DNA of 64,000 nucleotides from Panaeolus papilionaceus. Lineage: Eukaryota; Basidiomycota; Agaricomycetes; Agaricales. Positions 25,192 through 36,224 of the stretch are shown in pieces. The number at the start of each line of letters is the position of its first letter. Positions within the stretch are counted from its first letter, which is position 1. Made by a program: the position numbers and the translations under genes. The notes under the pieces are model-generated. The model was given only the letters and a program-made list of their open reading frames with translations, was not told the origin of the DNA and did no database searches. The stretch spans positions 186,001 through 250,000 of the forward strand of contig JADNRZ010000020.1 of assembly GCA_015501605.1 (NCBI GenBank). The letters are read 5' to 3'.

Positions 25192-25654
25192 TTACTCGTA
25201 AATACCCCACAAGACAGAGACCGAGCCGGTTACAATGTTATCACACGGCATAACACCCTTAGCGGCGACGCGTCCATGTTTCGCGAACTGATCTATGGAA
25301 CCGTGTATGAGGTCCCTGACATCGTCGTTGCCGACACGGTAAGTTCCATCGCTGTTGTGGCCCTCGACACCAAAGTGGCAAGTCCCAAAAGAGGCGATCT
25401 CGCGTTGGCCGCCGGCGGTGGTTTGGGTCTATTTTATGGCCGAGACGTAAATCAAAGGGACCATGTTATTGATGAACAGCACGTACCCAGTCACCGTCCC
25501 CGCGGATGTTGCTGGCGAGGGTACGACAGTCGCTTACCAACGGAGCAGAGGCCCTCCATTGGTTTTTGAAAGAAGAGTCACCACAGTGGTTTGTCGCTTG
25601 GGTGGCAGCCAAAACCGAGGCGAGGAAGAAAGCAGTTGCAGTGAGCTTGAACAT
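25192..25654 (-). CDS. Hce2-domain small secreted protein, copy 3, no pro-segment
   Basis: Predicted 134 residues in exons 25654-25487 and 25428-25192 on the minus strand. Relative to the other copies six residues (ATLEKR) are missing at the end of the secretory leader, so the signal peptide (ending ATQA) runs straight into TNHCG. The Kex2 site is gone, yet signal peptidase cleavage after Ala20 would give the same mature N-terminus. The core is diverged (SDCRTLASNI, VGNDDVRDLIHGSIDQF) but all four cysteines and the terminal LWGIYE remain. It is probably still functional, although it is the most diverged copy. TATAAATA lies at 25789-25796. Confidence 0.85.
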
Positions 25655-25788
25655 GTTGAACTTGAATCTAAATGATGATGAGAGCGGTCAGCCACGATGT
25701 ATTAGAGACAAGAAACATGTCCTATACGCACATTTGATCTTTGTTGTAGTAGAAATTTAGTGAAGAGATGTCTCATGAGCAGAGGCCG

Positions 25789-25796
25789 TATTTATA
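25789..25796 (-). promoter_or_regulatory. TATA box of Hce2 copy 3
   Basis: TATAAATA on the minus strand about 135 bp upstream of the ATG at 25654, conserved with the other copies. Confidence 0.55.
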
Positions 25797-26399
25797 CGTT
25801 TCTACTGTGGTACCATAGCCAACATAATAGTATAGGCAGTCCCGTCACAACCTAGGTCATTGCAGAATTGTAGTCATTGGCCCCATCGTCGAAACATCGA
25901 GAAATAATTACCGCTCATACCAGGCGCCATTGGGGTGGTGGTACAATATTTAATCGTGGTGTAGCCCCATGTTGCAATACAATTTTGATTGGCATCTCAC
26001 CGTAGTGCCATGATTGTCGGGCGCTAGAAGTCGCTTTGGGAATGGTGCAACGCCAATGTGTAGGAGTTGATAGCTATACCCGGCGATACATACGATTACG
26101 TGTGCATGATAGGTGGTGCACCGAGGCTCGACACGGAATGCTCGATTCCACAAAGCTCCCCGGGATCCACGAGGACTCCTGATATCAAGTACCCAACAGC
26201 ATCACAAATTACCAAGATTCTTGATTGAGATCTGGATAGCGACATGTAATAAGCTGTAATAACTGAGTGGCTATTTGGCATAGAATTCAAGAAGTTGAGA
26301 AGCGACTGCCAGCGCCGGGTGATCATGGCATTGGGATGAGATGCTAATCAAAATTGCATTGCAACATAGAGCTACACCGCAGTTAAATATTGTACCACC

Positions 26400-26640
26400 A
26401 CCCCAATGGCGCCTGGTATGAGCGGTAATTATTTCTCGATGTTTCGACGATGGGGCCAATGACTACAATTCTGCAATGACCTAGGTTGTGACGGGACTGC
26501 CTATACTATTATGTTGGCTATGGTACCACAGTAGAAACGTCTCTATTTTGTGGGATATTTACGAGTAAGGGCTCGTTACCATTATCGGAGATGAGAGTCA
26601 ATATTCAGTAGCTGTATCATTCTGATGTATCAAAGATGCT
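26400..26640 (+). pseudogene. Hce2 relic 1: promoter fused to 3' end
   Basis: Positions 26400-26540 match the right spacer arm (upstream region of copy 2) up to gtagaaacgt. The next bases, ctctattttg, match the last codons of copy 2 (22299 onward: LWGIYE and stop), followed by the same 3' flank. The TATA box, leader, signal peptide and nearly all of the coding sequence are deleted, about 0.6 kb relative to copy 2. It is the lost plus-strand partner of copy 3. Confidence 0.8.
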
Positions 26641-27999
26641 CACTGAGATCTCCCATAATGCATTGGCGTCCTTAGATGATGTTCCAACAAGAGCAACCGT
26701 GACTTATATTGAGTGCCAACTCAGCATACGTGTGCATTGAACAGATCACCATCGTGGCTGCGCCTTGGAGATAGCACGGCATCGAAGCCTGGTCATAAGT
26801 AAATGCTAACCGTGCTGTAGATATCGCGGTTCTTGAATAAATCAATCAAGTCAAAAATTCGCCTTCAACACCGTCCAATCCAGTGGAGTAAACAATGGAT
26901 GGGCTCGGAGCGGGGCACTTTGGTTGTGAGTGATACCGATCAGTGATGCAATGATGCGGTGATCTGTCATCGCACTTCCACACGTCGCTCCATCAAGAGT
27001 CCCATGTACGTCCTCTATGTCCCGGTTCGCGGTACTATAACGATATTCAATATTCGGTGATCGTCAGTCGGTGAGTATGATTCCAGCTCAATTACTCGAA
27101 CACGGGCTCAACCTTATGCGTTCAAGCCGCCTTTTCGTGCGCTCACCTATATGTTACAGGTTACTTGGTATGCATCTATGGATTATGGAGCAGGACACGA
27201 TAGAGGCCATCTGATGCCGCCTCGGACAGGTATGGATGACTGTGCATGCATTCGATGACCTCCTTCTGAAATTTGTGAAACAGGGGGTGAATGCGCAGTC
27301 AGTCTGAGAGTGGTCATCATGACGGACCAATCCGAGGTATGTCAACGATGATTCTGATTTCAGGGATGCTAGTCTCGTCAGAAGACCGTGTTGAGTGGGG
27401 TTAGTTGGGTGATACTTGTTGGAAGCATGTAACAAGCTTAAGGCGTCGATGTTGATGTCGAAATGAGGCTTCGTGTTGGGGGTTATCTTATCACTCCGGA
27501 CATACCACTTGGAGGAAGGGAGGGGGGACTACTTACAATTGACATGTCTATGAGGGTGATACGAATGATGCAATACAAAGAATGATTGTGATGAGACTTG
27601 ACGCCAATGCCAAGCATTATAGAGTTTGATCTAGACAAGCGCCGACCGAGTAGGGATACTTGGGACTATGTGTGTTGAGATAGCCTATAAAGCCTAAAAA
27701 CGAGCCTGAGTACAGTTCTATCCGCTGAGCTTAGGTCATAAGATTCCATGTAATATCGATAAATACACTCAAGTCGCCTCATCCCCGACAAATCGTAGTA
27801 GACACAGATGCAACTCTAGGATTACCAAAACCATTTCAGACAGCAAGGTGCACCATCAGAAACTTCCCAGTACATCTGTTGTGAAGCTCAGAGTGACGAG
27901 ATTAATCAGGCAGCTTTGATACATCGCAGTGGTACGGCTATTCAATTGAATATTGACTGCCATACAGGATAACAGGCCCTTGTACAGTACATGGTTTAA

Positions 28000-28493
28000 T
28001 TACTCGTAAATACCCCACAAAACAGAGACCGAGCCGGTTGCGATGTTATCGCACGGCATAACACCCTTAGCGGCGACGCGTCCATCTCGCTGGAACTTAG
28101 TGATGGAATCGTGGATGATGTCCATGACATCCTCGTTGCCGACACGGTAGCTTGCAAGGGTAACGCCGTCAGCGCCCTCGACGCCAAAATGGCAAGACCC
28201 AAAAGAGGCAATTTGGCGTTGGCCACTGACAGTGGATTGGGTCTGTTTTATAGTTAAGATTAACGGACAGTGAATTTAAGTTTTGATGGATGATGATGAG
28301 CACATACCCAGTCACCGTCCCCGCGGATGTTGTTGGCGAGGGTCTGACAGTCGCTTACCAACGGAGCAGAGGCCCTCCATTGGTTTTCGAAGGAAGAGCC
28401 ACCACAGTGGTTGGTCCTTTTCTCGAGAGTAGCAGCCTGTGTCGCAACCAAAATGGAGGCGAGGAAGAAAGCAGTTGCGGTGAGCTTGAACAT
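28000..28493 (-). CDS. Hce2-domain small secreted protein, copy 4
   Basis: Predicted 142 residues in exons 28493-28308 and 28242-28000 on the minus strand. It has a signal peptide (about 1-20), a Lys-Arg site closing the pro-segment, then the Hce2 core: HCGGSSFENQW, SDCQTLANNI, SFGSCHFGVEG, VGNEDVMDIIHDSI, KGVMPCDN and a terminal LWGIYE. One N-terminal residue is missing relative to copies 1 and 2 (MFKL rather than MFNKL), a trait shared with copy 3. TATAAATA lies at 28616-28623. An effector-like secreted protein by family; its real role in this organism is unknown. Confidence 0.9.
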
Positions 28494-28615
28494 GGTGAAT
28501 CTACATGAGCGCCGTCAGCCACAATGCATTAAACGAATGAAATATCTCCTGTACGTACATTTGATCTTTGCTGTAGTAGAAGCTTGGTGAAGAACTGTTT
28601 CAATAGTAGAGGCTG

Positions 28616-28623
28616 TATTTATA
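28616..28623 (-). promoter_or_regulatory. TATA box of Hce2 copy 4
   Basis: TATAAATA on the minus strand about 125-130 bp upstream of the ATG at 28493. Confidence 0.55.
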
Positions 28624-29149
28624 TGTTTCTACGACGGTGCAATAGCCAACGTAGCGCATAGGCGGTCCTGTAGCATCCAAGGTCATTGCAGAATTGCACT
28701 CCTGGGCCTGCGTCATTGTAACGATGGTACAAATCTGCAATGTGGTGCAGCACCACACTGCAATACACTTTGAATCACATCCCATGGAAATGCCATGCTC
28801 GTCGGGCGCTCGCAGTCGTTTCAGAATTCGATCGAGAATAATGTAACATCAAAATGTAGTAATTTATATCTCTGCCGCGGCATTGATTTTGATGACGCGT
28901 GCATATGTGATGCATCGAGTCTCGACACACAATGCCCCGAATCCACAAAGCTCCCCAGATCAATTAAGGATGCCCCAACAGCACCACAAATGACCACAAG
29001 AATCCTGATTCAGATCTTGACAGCAGCATGTAATGACTGAGCGGCTATTCGGCATAGAAGATAAATATATCATGCAAGCGACTGCGAGTGCCCGACGATC
29101 ATGGCATTCCGATGAGATGTCAACCAAGAGTGTATTGTAGCATGGTGGT

Positions 29150-29400
29150 GCACCACATTGAATATTGTACCATCATTGCAATGGCGCGTGGCATGAGCGG
29201 CAACATTTTTTCAATCTTTTGACGATGGGGCCAATGATTACAATTCTGCGATGACCTAGGTTGTTACTGGACCACTTATACTATTATGTTGGCTATGACA
29301 CCACGGTAGAAACATATAAATACGACCTTACTAATAGGACAGTTCTTCACCAAGCATATAGGACAGCTCTGTTGTGGGGCATTTACGAGTAAAGGCTCGT
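29150..29400 (+). pseudogene. Hce2 relic 2: promoter fused to 3' end
   Basis: The mirrored upstream arm is present through the TATA box (about 29315) and the leader (gttcttcaccaag). It then jumps to ctctgttgtggggcatttac, the final codons of an Hce2 gene with a stop at about 29391, and the 3' flank. The breakpoint differs from relic 1, which lost its TATA box, so the two deletions are independent. It is the lost partner of copy 4. Confidence 0.75.
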
Positions 29401-29499
29401 TATCCGATATAGAAGTCAATATTCAATAGTTATACCATTGTGATGTATCAAAGACGCTGGTTGAGATCCCTCGCAAAGTTCTGAATGTTGAAACCAGTA

Positions 29500-30060
29500 A
29501 TGCAACGTACCATCATTCTATTGTGATCGTACCGGAGCCCGCTGATGTGCGCGTGGGGAGATCTGGGTGAAAAGGTGAGTGGCGGTAAAGGTGTGACTGG
29601 GGGATGAGATAGATGGATGGAAAAGGAAGGTGAGACGCGCGGTACGAGTTCGTGGGGTCGATATGTGAGAGAAATGAGAAGGTGGGAAGGTGGGGTGAGT
29701 GTGAGGTGAAATGAGACAACGACGGAGGACGAAGACGACGGAAATGACGAAATTAAGCGCTGACGAAGGTGTGCACGGACACCAGACGAGGACGAAGACG
29801 AGATACGAAGACGAAACACGAAATACGAGGGCGGGGAGAGACTTGTATTGGCTGTAAACGATATATGTAAATTAATAGAAAATGATGGAAATGGAAAGAA
29901 AATACTCGAATATCCGGAAACCAAAAGTGCTCGGCGCGTGAACGATGCGCTGATGCGAACGGAAATACACGGAAAAACATGGAAAAATCGAAAAATAGAG
30001 AGATAAAGGTGCGGTGCTCATCACCGCGCAGGCAGTACAACATCGACGCGTTAGTTATGT
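29500..30060 (-). repeat. TC-rich dispersed repeat, copy a
   Basis: Read on the minus strand this is a TC/CG-rich stretch with repeated ttcgtcttcg and cctcgtattt motifs and a ccccacgaactcgt block. Degraded relatives occur at about 50690-50830 and 63480-63950. It interrupts the right flank of module 3. No coding capacity is recognised; the class is unknown. Confidence 0.45.
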
Positions 30061-31330
30061 TGACATAAACGTTAACCAGAGATACAGAGGCTTTTAGTAA
30101 AAAACATGATAAAAATCGAGAACAATTACCCGGAAAACAGATTGCAAAATATCTAAAACTACGAAACGCTGGAGATGGACTGTACCTGACTGCGAGTGAT
30201 ACCGATCACTGAGGGAATGATCCGGTGGCTTGTCACGCCATCACCTGGGTGTTTGGGCTTAGTGCTGGCGACACTTGCACATATCTCGGTAGATTTCTCC
30301 CTCACTACTTCCTCCATGTCCCGGGTCCCGAAACGATGCTCCGTATTCGGTGATCGTCAGGAAGTTCATACGAGGTCACCTATAAGTACAGCGGGTAAGC
30401 ACAGAAGACGTTGAGTATGCTTCCAATTCAAAATTCAAGCAGTACTTGAAAAAGGGGTCTGTCTGATGAGTCCAAGCTGCCTCTCCTGAATCTCACCTAC
30501 TCGTTACAGGGTTCTCAGTATGCATCTATAGATTATGGAGTAGGATAGAGGCCTTCTGACGCCGACTCAGAGAGGTATGGATGGCCGTGCATACTTTACC
30601 ATTCTGATTCACGCTTAACCTCTTCCTGAATTCTGTGGAACAGGAGGTAACTGCGCAGTAGGCCTAAGATCTAGAGTCATCATCATGACGGACAATTCCG
30701 AGGATTGTCAAATGATGACGATTCATATTCTAGGGATGCTGGTTTCGTCAGAGCATCGTGTTCAACGGTGATAATTGGGTGATAATTGTTAGAAGCAGAG
30801 GATGAATGCATTTATTCGTCTCTCCCTCTGATGAGCTACACCAGCAACAGTTGACGTTGTTGATGAAATCATGGTCAGCTGAACAGATCCATATGCACCA
30901 ACCGTTGTCGGCGGTACGGTAGATAAGGCAATGGTAGGACAACAACAACAAAACTGATTTGAAATCATACCTGTCCTGATCGCCGACAGGACCGCAGTTT
31001 CTCATTTACCATGCATGCATGAATGCATTGCATATAGGTTTTTGCGGAATGTTTTGAAAATAACATCAAACTTCCCTTTGGGACATCTGTTAGTAGTTAT
31101 CTCGTCCCAGAAGGCCGACGGGTGCATGGCTCGGAACTAATGGGCGTCCCATCCAGGGCGTAGCATGTGAGCCTGATCCTGGTCCAAATGCAATAAAAAC
31201 GGTGTTTTCATCCCGTACTGCCAATCCCTCCCTCTTGCTCTCCTTTTCTCTGTCCTCTTCCCTTCCATTCTTTCCGAGTCGGCTGACGCGCTCGTTATCT
31301 TTCCTGTTGTGCGCCTATAACTAAACCACT

Positions 31331-32861
31331 ATGCACGCTATCATTCTCGCTGCGGCAGCAGTTGGCGCGATCTTGGTTCAGGCTCAAGGAGTTGTTCCCC
31401 TCGCGAGCAAGAGGTTCAAATACCCTGACGGAATTGTGAGCTCATACATGTTTTACACACTCGATTTTTAACCTAGCGTTGCTTATAGCCATACAAAGTT
31501 GATACCGACCGCGGTCAACCTCGCGGCAACCAAGTTGGGTACAACATTTGCAACTCGACGACCGAAGGTCCTACAAGTTTATGCCAGACTGCGCTGTTTA
31601 ACTCCCTCGATGGTGAGAGTCTCTTGAATACTTTGTTCCCCACACCTGTCCATATTTCGACTCGGCGATGTCCAGCTAGTTATCGCATGCCGTTTCATTG
31701 ATCATGACCAACCGATTAATTTAATTAAGTTGCTAATTCTCCCTCTCAACTTGTGTTACAGATTTCTGCTTCTGGGCACCACCAAACCCTGGTCAAACTG
31801 TCGGTGACATCGAAGGTGAAATGGTCGCATGGTGCACCAAGCCAGGACACGGAACGCGCGTTATCCCAGCTGGGACGATTTCAGGTGTCCAGCTGACCCG
31901 GACACCTGATTACATTCAAGTCGTCGGGTTCATGGATCAAACCAAGATTAATATGGTGGCTGGTGACTCTGGTGGTGAGATGGACCCGCATGGTGCCGAT
32001 CTTGTACGTGGCCGTTCTTGACGTTGCTGCAAGAGCGATAAGAAGGATATGAGACTAATTATACTTACACTGGATTTTTTCTATTTTTGGTAGCGGGGAA
32101 ATCCGATGGGTGGTATCATATTTTCCAAGGCATTTACGGGTGACTATGCTCAGGTGGTCGAGTGGCACAAGTGAGTGGTTTTTTATAAATATTCTTGGGC
32201 TTCTCGGAGAATATCTGACATCGAATCAAATTTGAATAGCTTCATGGGAAGCAACAAGTTCTGCTTGAAAGCTTGCGATCAACGAAGGCCTAACGCGGCG
32301 AAATACTGCGAACACATCTTTGATCGCATTGGATGCGACTACAACGCCCCGTCCAACGCTCGCGATGGCGTCTTTGAGTCATGTGCTGGTGACTCGCAGG
32401 ATTTCCCCGGCGTCTACACAGACTCGGCGGGCAAAGTCCATACATACACTCAACCGCCAGAAAGCCTGGGTGATATTACCAGCATCCCTTACACTGCTCG
32501 TGTGCCCCAAAGCTCCAAGTGCAGTCAGTTCAACAGCGCTGAACTCTTCAGTGGCGCGGCAACAGTCCCCGTCCCTAATGCACCTGCTGCGCCAACCTCT
32601 GCGTCATCGAGCGGCTCTGGCTCGGGGTCTTCTCGCCCAGCCTCTTCTACTAGTGCTGGATCTAGCACTGCAACTACACCACCCACCAGCGTAACACCTC
32701 CTCCCTCGAACTCGGCCTCTAACTCGAACGGTTCTCCTCCCGCCAATACGAGTGGTATACCTTCACCTAGCCCCTCTAACGGATCGGCTTTCAAGGTTGC
32801 ACAAATGAGTGGTGTTGGCGCTGTTTCCCTCTTCGCTGCCCTTGTGCAGTTTTTTTTCTAG
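31331..32861 (+). CDS. GPI-anchored secreted protein, family copy C
   Basis: Predicted 389 residues. Exons are 31331-31435, 31489-31612, 31762-32003, 32094-32170 and 32240-32861 (1170 nt). Exons 2, 3 and 4 have exactly the lengths of copy B (124, 242, 77 nt). A signal peptide (IILAAAAVGAILVQAQG) is followed by the cysteine-rich core (PYKVDTDR, GYNICNSTT, FCFWAPP, VAWCTKPGHGTR, GGEMDPHGADL, FCLKACDQRRP), a Ser/Pro/Asn-rich stalk and a C-terminal hydrophobic tail (VGAVSLFAALVQFFF) consistent with GPI anchoring. Its upstream region is duplicated in module 1 at 22896-23025. Expected at the cell surface; biochemical role unknown. Confidence 0.88.
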
Positions 32862-33925
32862 CCTCCTGATCAGTTCACTAATCGACCTACACTCCTGATG
32901 ATGCGTCTGCATATCTGCGTCACATGAAAACGATGCTCTTTCACTCATTTGACAAACTCTCTTTTCTTCCTTTGTTTTTAACTTGCATGATATTTACTTT
33001 GGACTTTTATCGACTATTGAGCTCACTACCTGTGGACATTCGTGCTTGTTGTTTGGTTTAATGTAGGAAAATATGCCCCGAAACCGTTGTTGTACAATCA
33101 TTTAGAGTTTGGACTTGTACGATATTTCCCATTGATTGACAATTGGATTTTGAAGGCTATCTATCCTGCTTGAGTTAGCATCGACCGCCTCTTGTTCAAA
33201 ATGATGAAGCCGAGGAATGTCCCGTTGGCTCACTACCTTTCGCATGCACCTTATTTGTAACTTCAACACATCAGCTTAGTAGGAGGTTACAGCCAAGAAG
33301 GAAAGCATTTGGCGCCAATCACGATTGAGATGATTGAAAGACTAACTAATGCCTTGGGTAATGGCTTCGATTCGATTAAGCGCTTAAAACTTCTTGGCAA
33401 CGTCAGTACGAACGCGAATGAAACACCCCTCCATCCGTTTAAAACTATGCGTTAGCGTATGGAGTTCTCGCATTACGCATCGGACTGACCAATGTTCGTG
33501 CGTTTCAGGTGTTTAAAGAGGAGGGTTATGACGTGAAAGTGTCATATAAAAGTGCCGCAAAGGCTAACTACATCTCCTATTGGAACATTTAACGTTTCCT
33601 TGGATTAAAGAATGAACACTGCCTCCGGATTATAGCAATATTATTTACACTGTATCATCGTTGCGATTCGGATCTCCCATTCACGCACCATAAAATGGAA
33701 CGTCGATATAACCTACGTGTTTTTGAAGATAGCTAGAACTGATATAGATATGATCACGATCATTCATACGCTTAGCTGCTTGATAGCTAAATATTCTCAA
33801 TCCCGTCATGTTTTTAATATTAGGAATTTAGTCATAGGGGTCATTGTCTATCTAATACGTTTACATGTGTACATCCCATCGTGCGGGTAGTCGACATCCT
33901 TTGAATCTCGTTGCCACGCTCAAGG
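32862..33925. other. Intergenic between convergent genes
   Basis: 3' flanks of GPI-family copy C (+) and the membrane-protein gene (-). No gene is supported. Confidence 0.5.
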
Positions 33926-34928
33926 TTATATGCTAACTTTCTCAGTCTGGTCTACATCTTTCGTAGAGGTACGACCCTCGTAGCCCAACGTCATAAGCAT
34001 CAGCGGCAAGCTAGCGAGGTTGAAGACGAAGCACAGCCACGTGAGGACGATCCAGGCGATATTTTGGGGCCAAGTGCTATAATCTACAATGAATGATCAA
34101 AGGGTTATGTTAGCCTCGATACCTCGACAGTCGTGTAATCCTGTTGCATACTCAATGGAGGACGGAAATAGAGATCAGTGAGCTGCTTTGCTGTCGCAGC
34201 ATCAACCCCGCTTATAGAACCAGTGTGGGAAGTTACGACGATCTAGCGTTGCGTCAGTAATTAATCGAGGAAAGTCGAATGATGTTTCGAATGGACTCCT
34301 GGCTCACCGTGCTCAGGATAATCGTTGCCCCCATCGCTGCTGTTACGCCCATCATAGTCCATCGCTTGGTTTCTATCCACCACCTGGGATAGATGTTCTC
34401 TGGCCAAAATAGCAGCAAAAAGTACTCAGCCGCAAGGAAGAGAGAGAGAAGTGCTGGGAAAGTCATGGTCAACACGGCGGAGATAAAGATGTCATTGTCG
34501 TGTACGTGAGCTGTGTGGTTGCTGAATATGAGGACGTGATGACGAAGATTTTTGTATTTGAACATGCAAAAAGCAGCTGCACCCTAAAGGTTGTTAGGCT
34601 TTCTGTTCTCCCATTAGGTGAAGGTTTCAAAATGGGAGCCTACCTGGGCAGCCATGCCGAAGATTTGTGTTAGCTATGGGTCGAAAGGTAATATGGGTCA
34701 CTCGTTAGAGGGCATCTCTCTGGGTAAAACAAATTGGGCTGACTGTGTATGCCACTACAAACAGAAAATTCACAGTTTTAACTTGGTCGATATTAATGAT
34801 GACAATCAAGGTCACGTACACAGTCGCTCTCGTCGAAGGTACCACTTGCGGTCAAGCATAGCTCGCCGACTAAATGCTTGCCAGTTGATGGCAGAAAGGC
34901 TGAAGTTGACGTTGGGAGTACCTGCCAT
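33926..34928 (-). CDS. Four-span membrane protein, family unrecognised
   Basis: Predicted 224 residues. Exons on the minus strand are 34928-34820, 34754-34744, 34673-34644, 34583-34308, 34242-34152 and 34083-33926 (675 nt, in frame). Two exons are tiny (11 and 30 nt), and the donor after the 11-nt exon (GTCAGC) is weak, so the N-terminal join is the least certain part. Hydrophobic segments are seen around TQIFGMAAQGAAAFCMF, FISAVLTMTFPALLSLFLA, GVTAAMGATIILSTIVV and IAWIVLTWLCFVFNLASL. The donor in exon 5 (TTGA|GTATGC) was chosen because it brings the last membrane segment into frame. A Lys/Asp-rich tail ends the protein. Probable integral membrane protein of unknown function; it does not obviously align with the pair at 39-42 kb. 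Confidence 0.65.
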
Positions 34929-35426
34929 AACGTCTAAAAGTGAAGGTGCAATGGCAAGAAAGAAAGCTCAGACGGCTCACATTCATTGTTGCATTCTTAT
35001 ACAAGAATGAAAATAAACTCCGTGGCCACGAGCCCTGCTGAGTGTAGCTGCGGGGAAGCCGATCGTGTGTCGAGATGTCTTGGAATGGCTACGGCCAACG
35101 TATTTGTCGAGCTTATTTCATTCAACTCCGTGTATAAATAGTTTATCTCGTTCCACGGACGAGTGTCAGTGAAGATTTACCACAGTGCCTATTTAAATAC
35201 CGCCACCATCTCTATATATAGGACTCTAGAATGGATATCTGTAGTACCACCTTAGACTAAATATAGTTCCGCGTGAACGTTTCCCCTTCAGCTGCAAACT
35301 AAGAGAAGCATCCGAAACAGCCACCACCAGCCTGTTGTGGGAGAAGTAAATCTGATGTGGAGGGGCTATGATAATATTCGCAATTCGTACGTCAGGCCAA
35401 TGCATATTAGTCGACAAAACTGCTCA
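34929..35426. other. Intergenic
   Basis: Upstream of the four-span protein and downstream of the GTPase gene, both on the minus strand. No gene is supported. Confidence 0.5.
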
Positions 35427-36224
35427 CTAGTCCATGGTACGAGCTGGGATAGCATCGACGATGTTCCAGGCACTCTCACCAGTGTTATGAAATCTCGTTG
35501 ATGTGAAGCCGCAGTTCTCAGTTACTTCCTGGTTGTAGGGGGCAGATATGATCGCACGATTATATAAATAGAGACAAAAGGGGAGGCGCAAATCATAACT
35601 AACCTTCCACGATTTCTGTTTTAAAACTTCCTCTCTAGTGTATGCCCTCTCTTCATTGGTAGCATCCCAGTGAGTAGTAACAAATGTACCTCGCTTCGAC
35701 TGCCTTCTGTGCGAAAGAGTTTTCAGCGACAGCGCTACTTGAGCTGGGATGGGGGGAGCTCGATTGACGGCTATACTGTGGAAGTACAAGATAGCGTCGA
35801 GTGGATGGCTAAAAACCAGCGAGGATGAGCTACAGATATGCATAAAAGCTGTAAATAGCTCACGAATTTGGGATCCCTCTCATGATTTTGTCTATATCTG
35901 CGGGTATCGGTGTATAGTCCTCCCAGCCTGGTGTGTCGATAAGAATGATTCGAGTGTTTGGAATTACTGGATGATCGATCTTTATGGTCTCGAAAGATGT
36001 ACTACGTCCCCCTAGAGACTCCTGAGCGCGTCGCCTTGTACCGTTTGGGGTGAGATTATCAATAAACTAGAGGTATCCAATCAGCTTTATGTCCAGAGCA
36101 CCCATAGAAAGTTCCCACATTACTTTTCCCGGAGCCAGTGGCACCAATCAAGCTAGGCAATGTGCTGGTCAATTTCTTTCTTTGGACACATGGACTATAC
36201 TCACAGAATAATTTTACACTGCAT
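35427..36224 (-). CDS. Compact P-loop GTPase (AIG1/TRAFAC-like G domain)
   Basis: Predicted 187 residues. Exons on the minus strand are 36224-36205, 36152-36119, 36066-35864, 35808-35604 and 35528-35427 (564 nt). The Walker A/G1 motif GATGSGKSN lies at about residues 10-18 and is split from the next exon by an intron. The G3 motif LIDTPGWED follows in exon 3. A block ILYFHSIAVNR and a G4-like TTHWD precede REEVLKQKSWK, and the last exon ends GESAWNIVDAIP. This order matches the expanded agaricomycete P-loop G-domain family. Members are usually longer with a helical tail, so this is a short form or the downstream part is lost. GTP binding is expected; cellular role unknown. Confidence 0.75.

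Larger units (their letters stand above)
23033..27430. repeat. Duplicated Hce2 module 2
   Basis: Second module: left flank repeating that of module 1, Hce2 copy 3 (-), inverted spacer arms, and a relic of the plus-strand partner near 26541. It is enlarged by a 1.3 kb terminal-inverted-repeat element at 23580-24914. The right flank (about 26590-27430) is related to about 22340-22890 and to about 30180-30800. Borders are approximate. Confidence 0.75.
27431..31330. repeat. Duplicated Hce2 module 3
   Basis: Third module: left flank (27431-27990) very close to module 1 (19480-19990), Hce2 copy 4 (-), inverted arms, and a plus-strand relic near 29368. It is interrupted by a TC-rich repeat at about 29500-30060. 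The right flank 30180-30800 is related to 26930-27430. It leads into the upstream region of GPI-family copy C. Borders are approximate. Confidence 0.7.
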
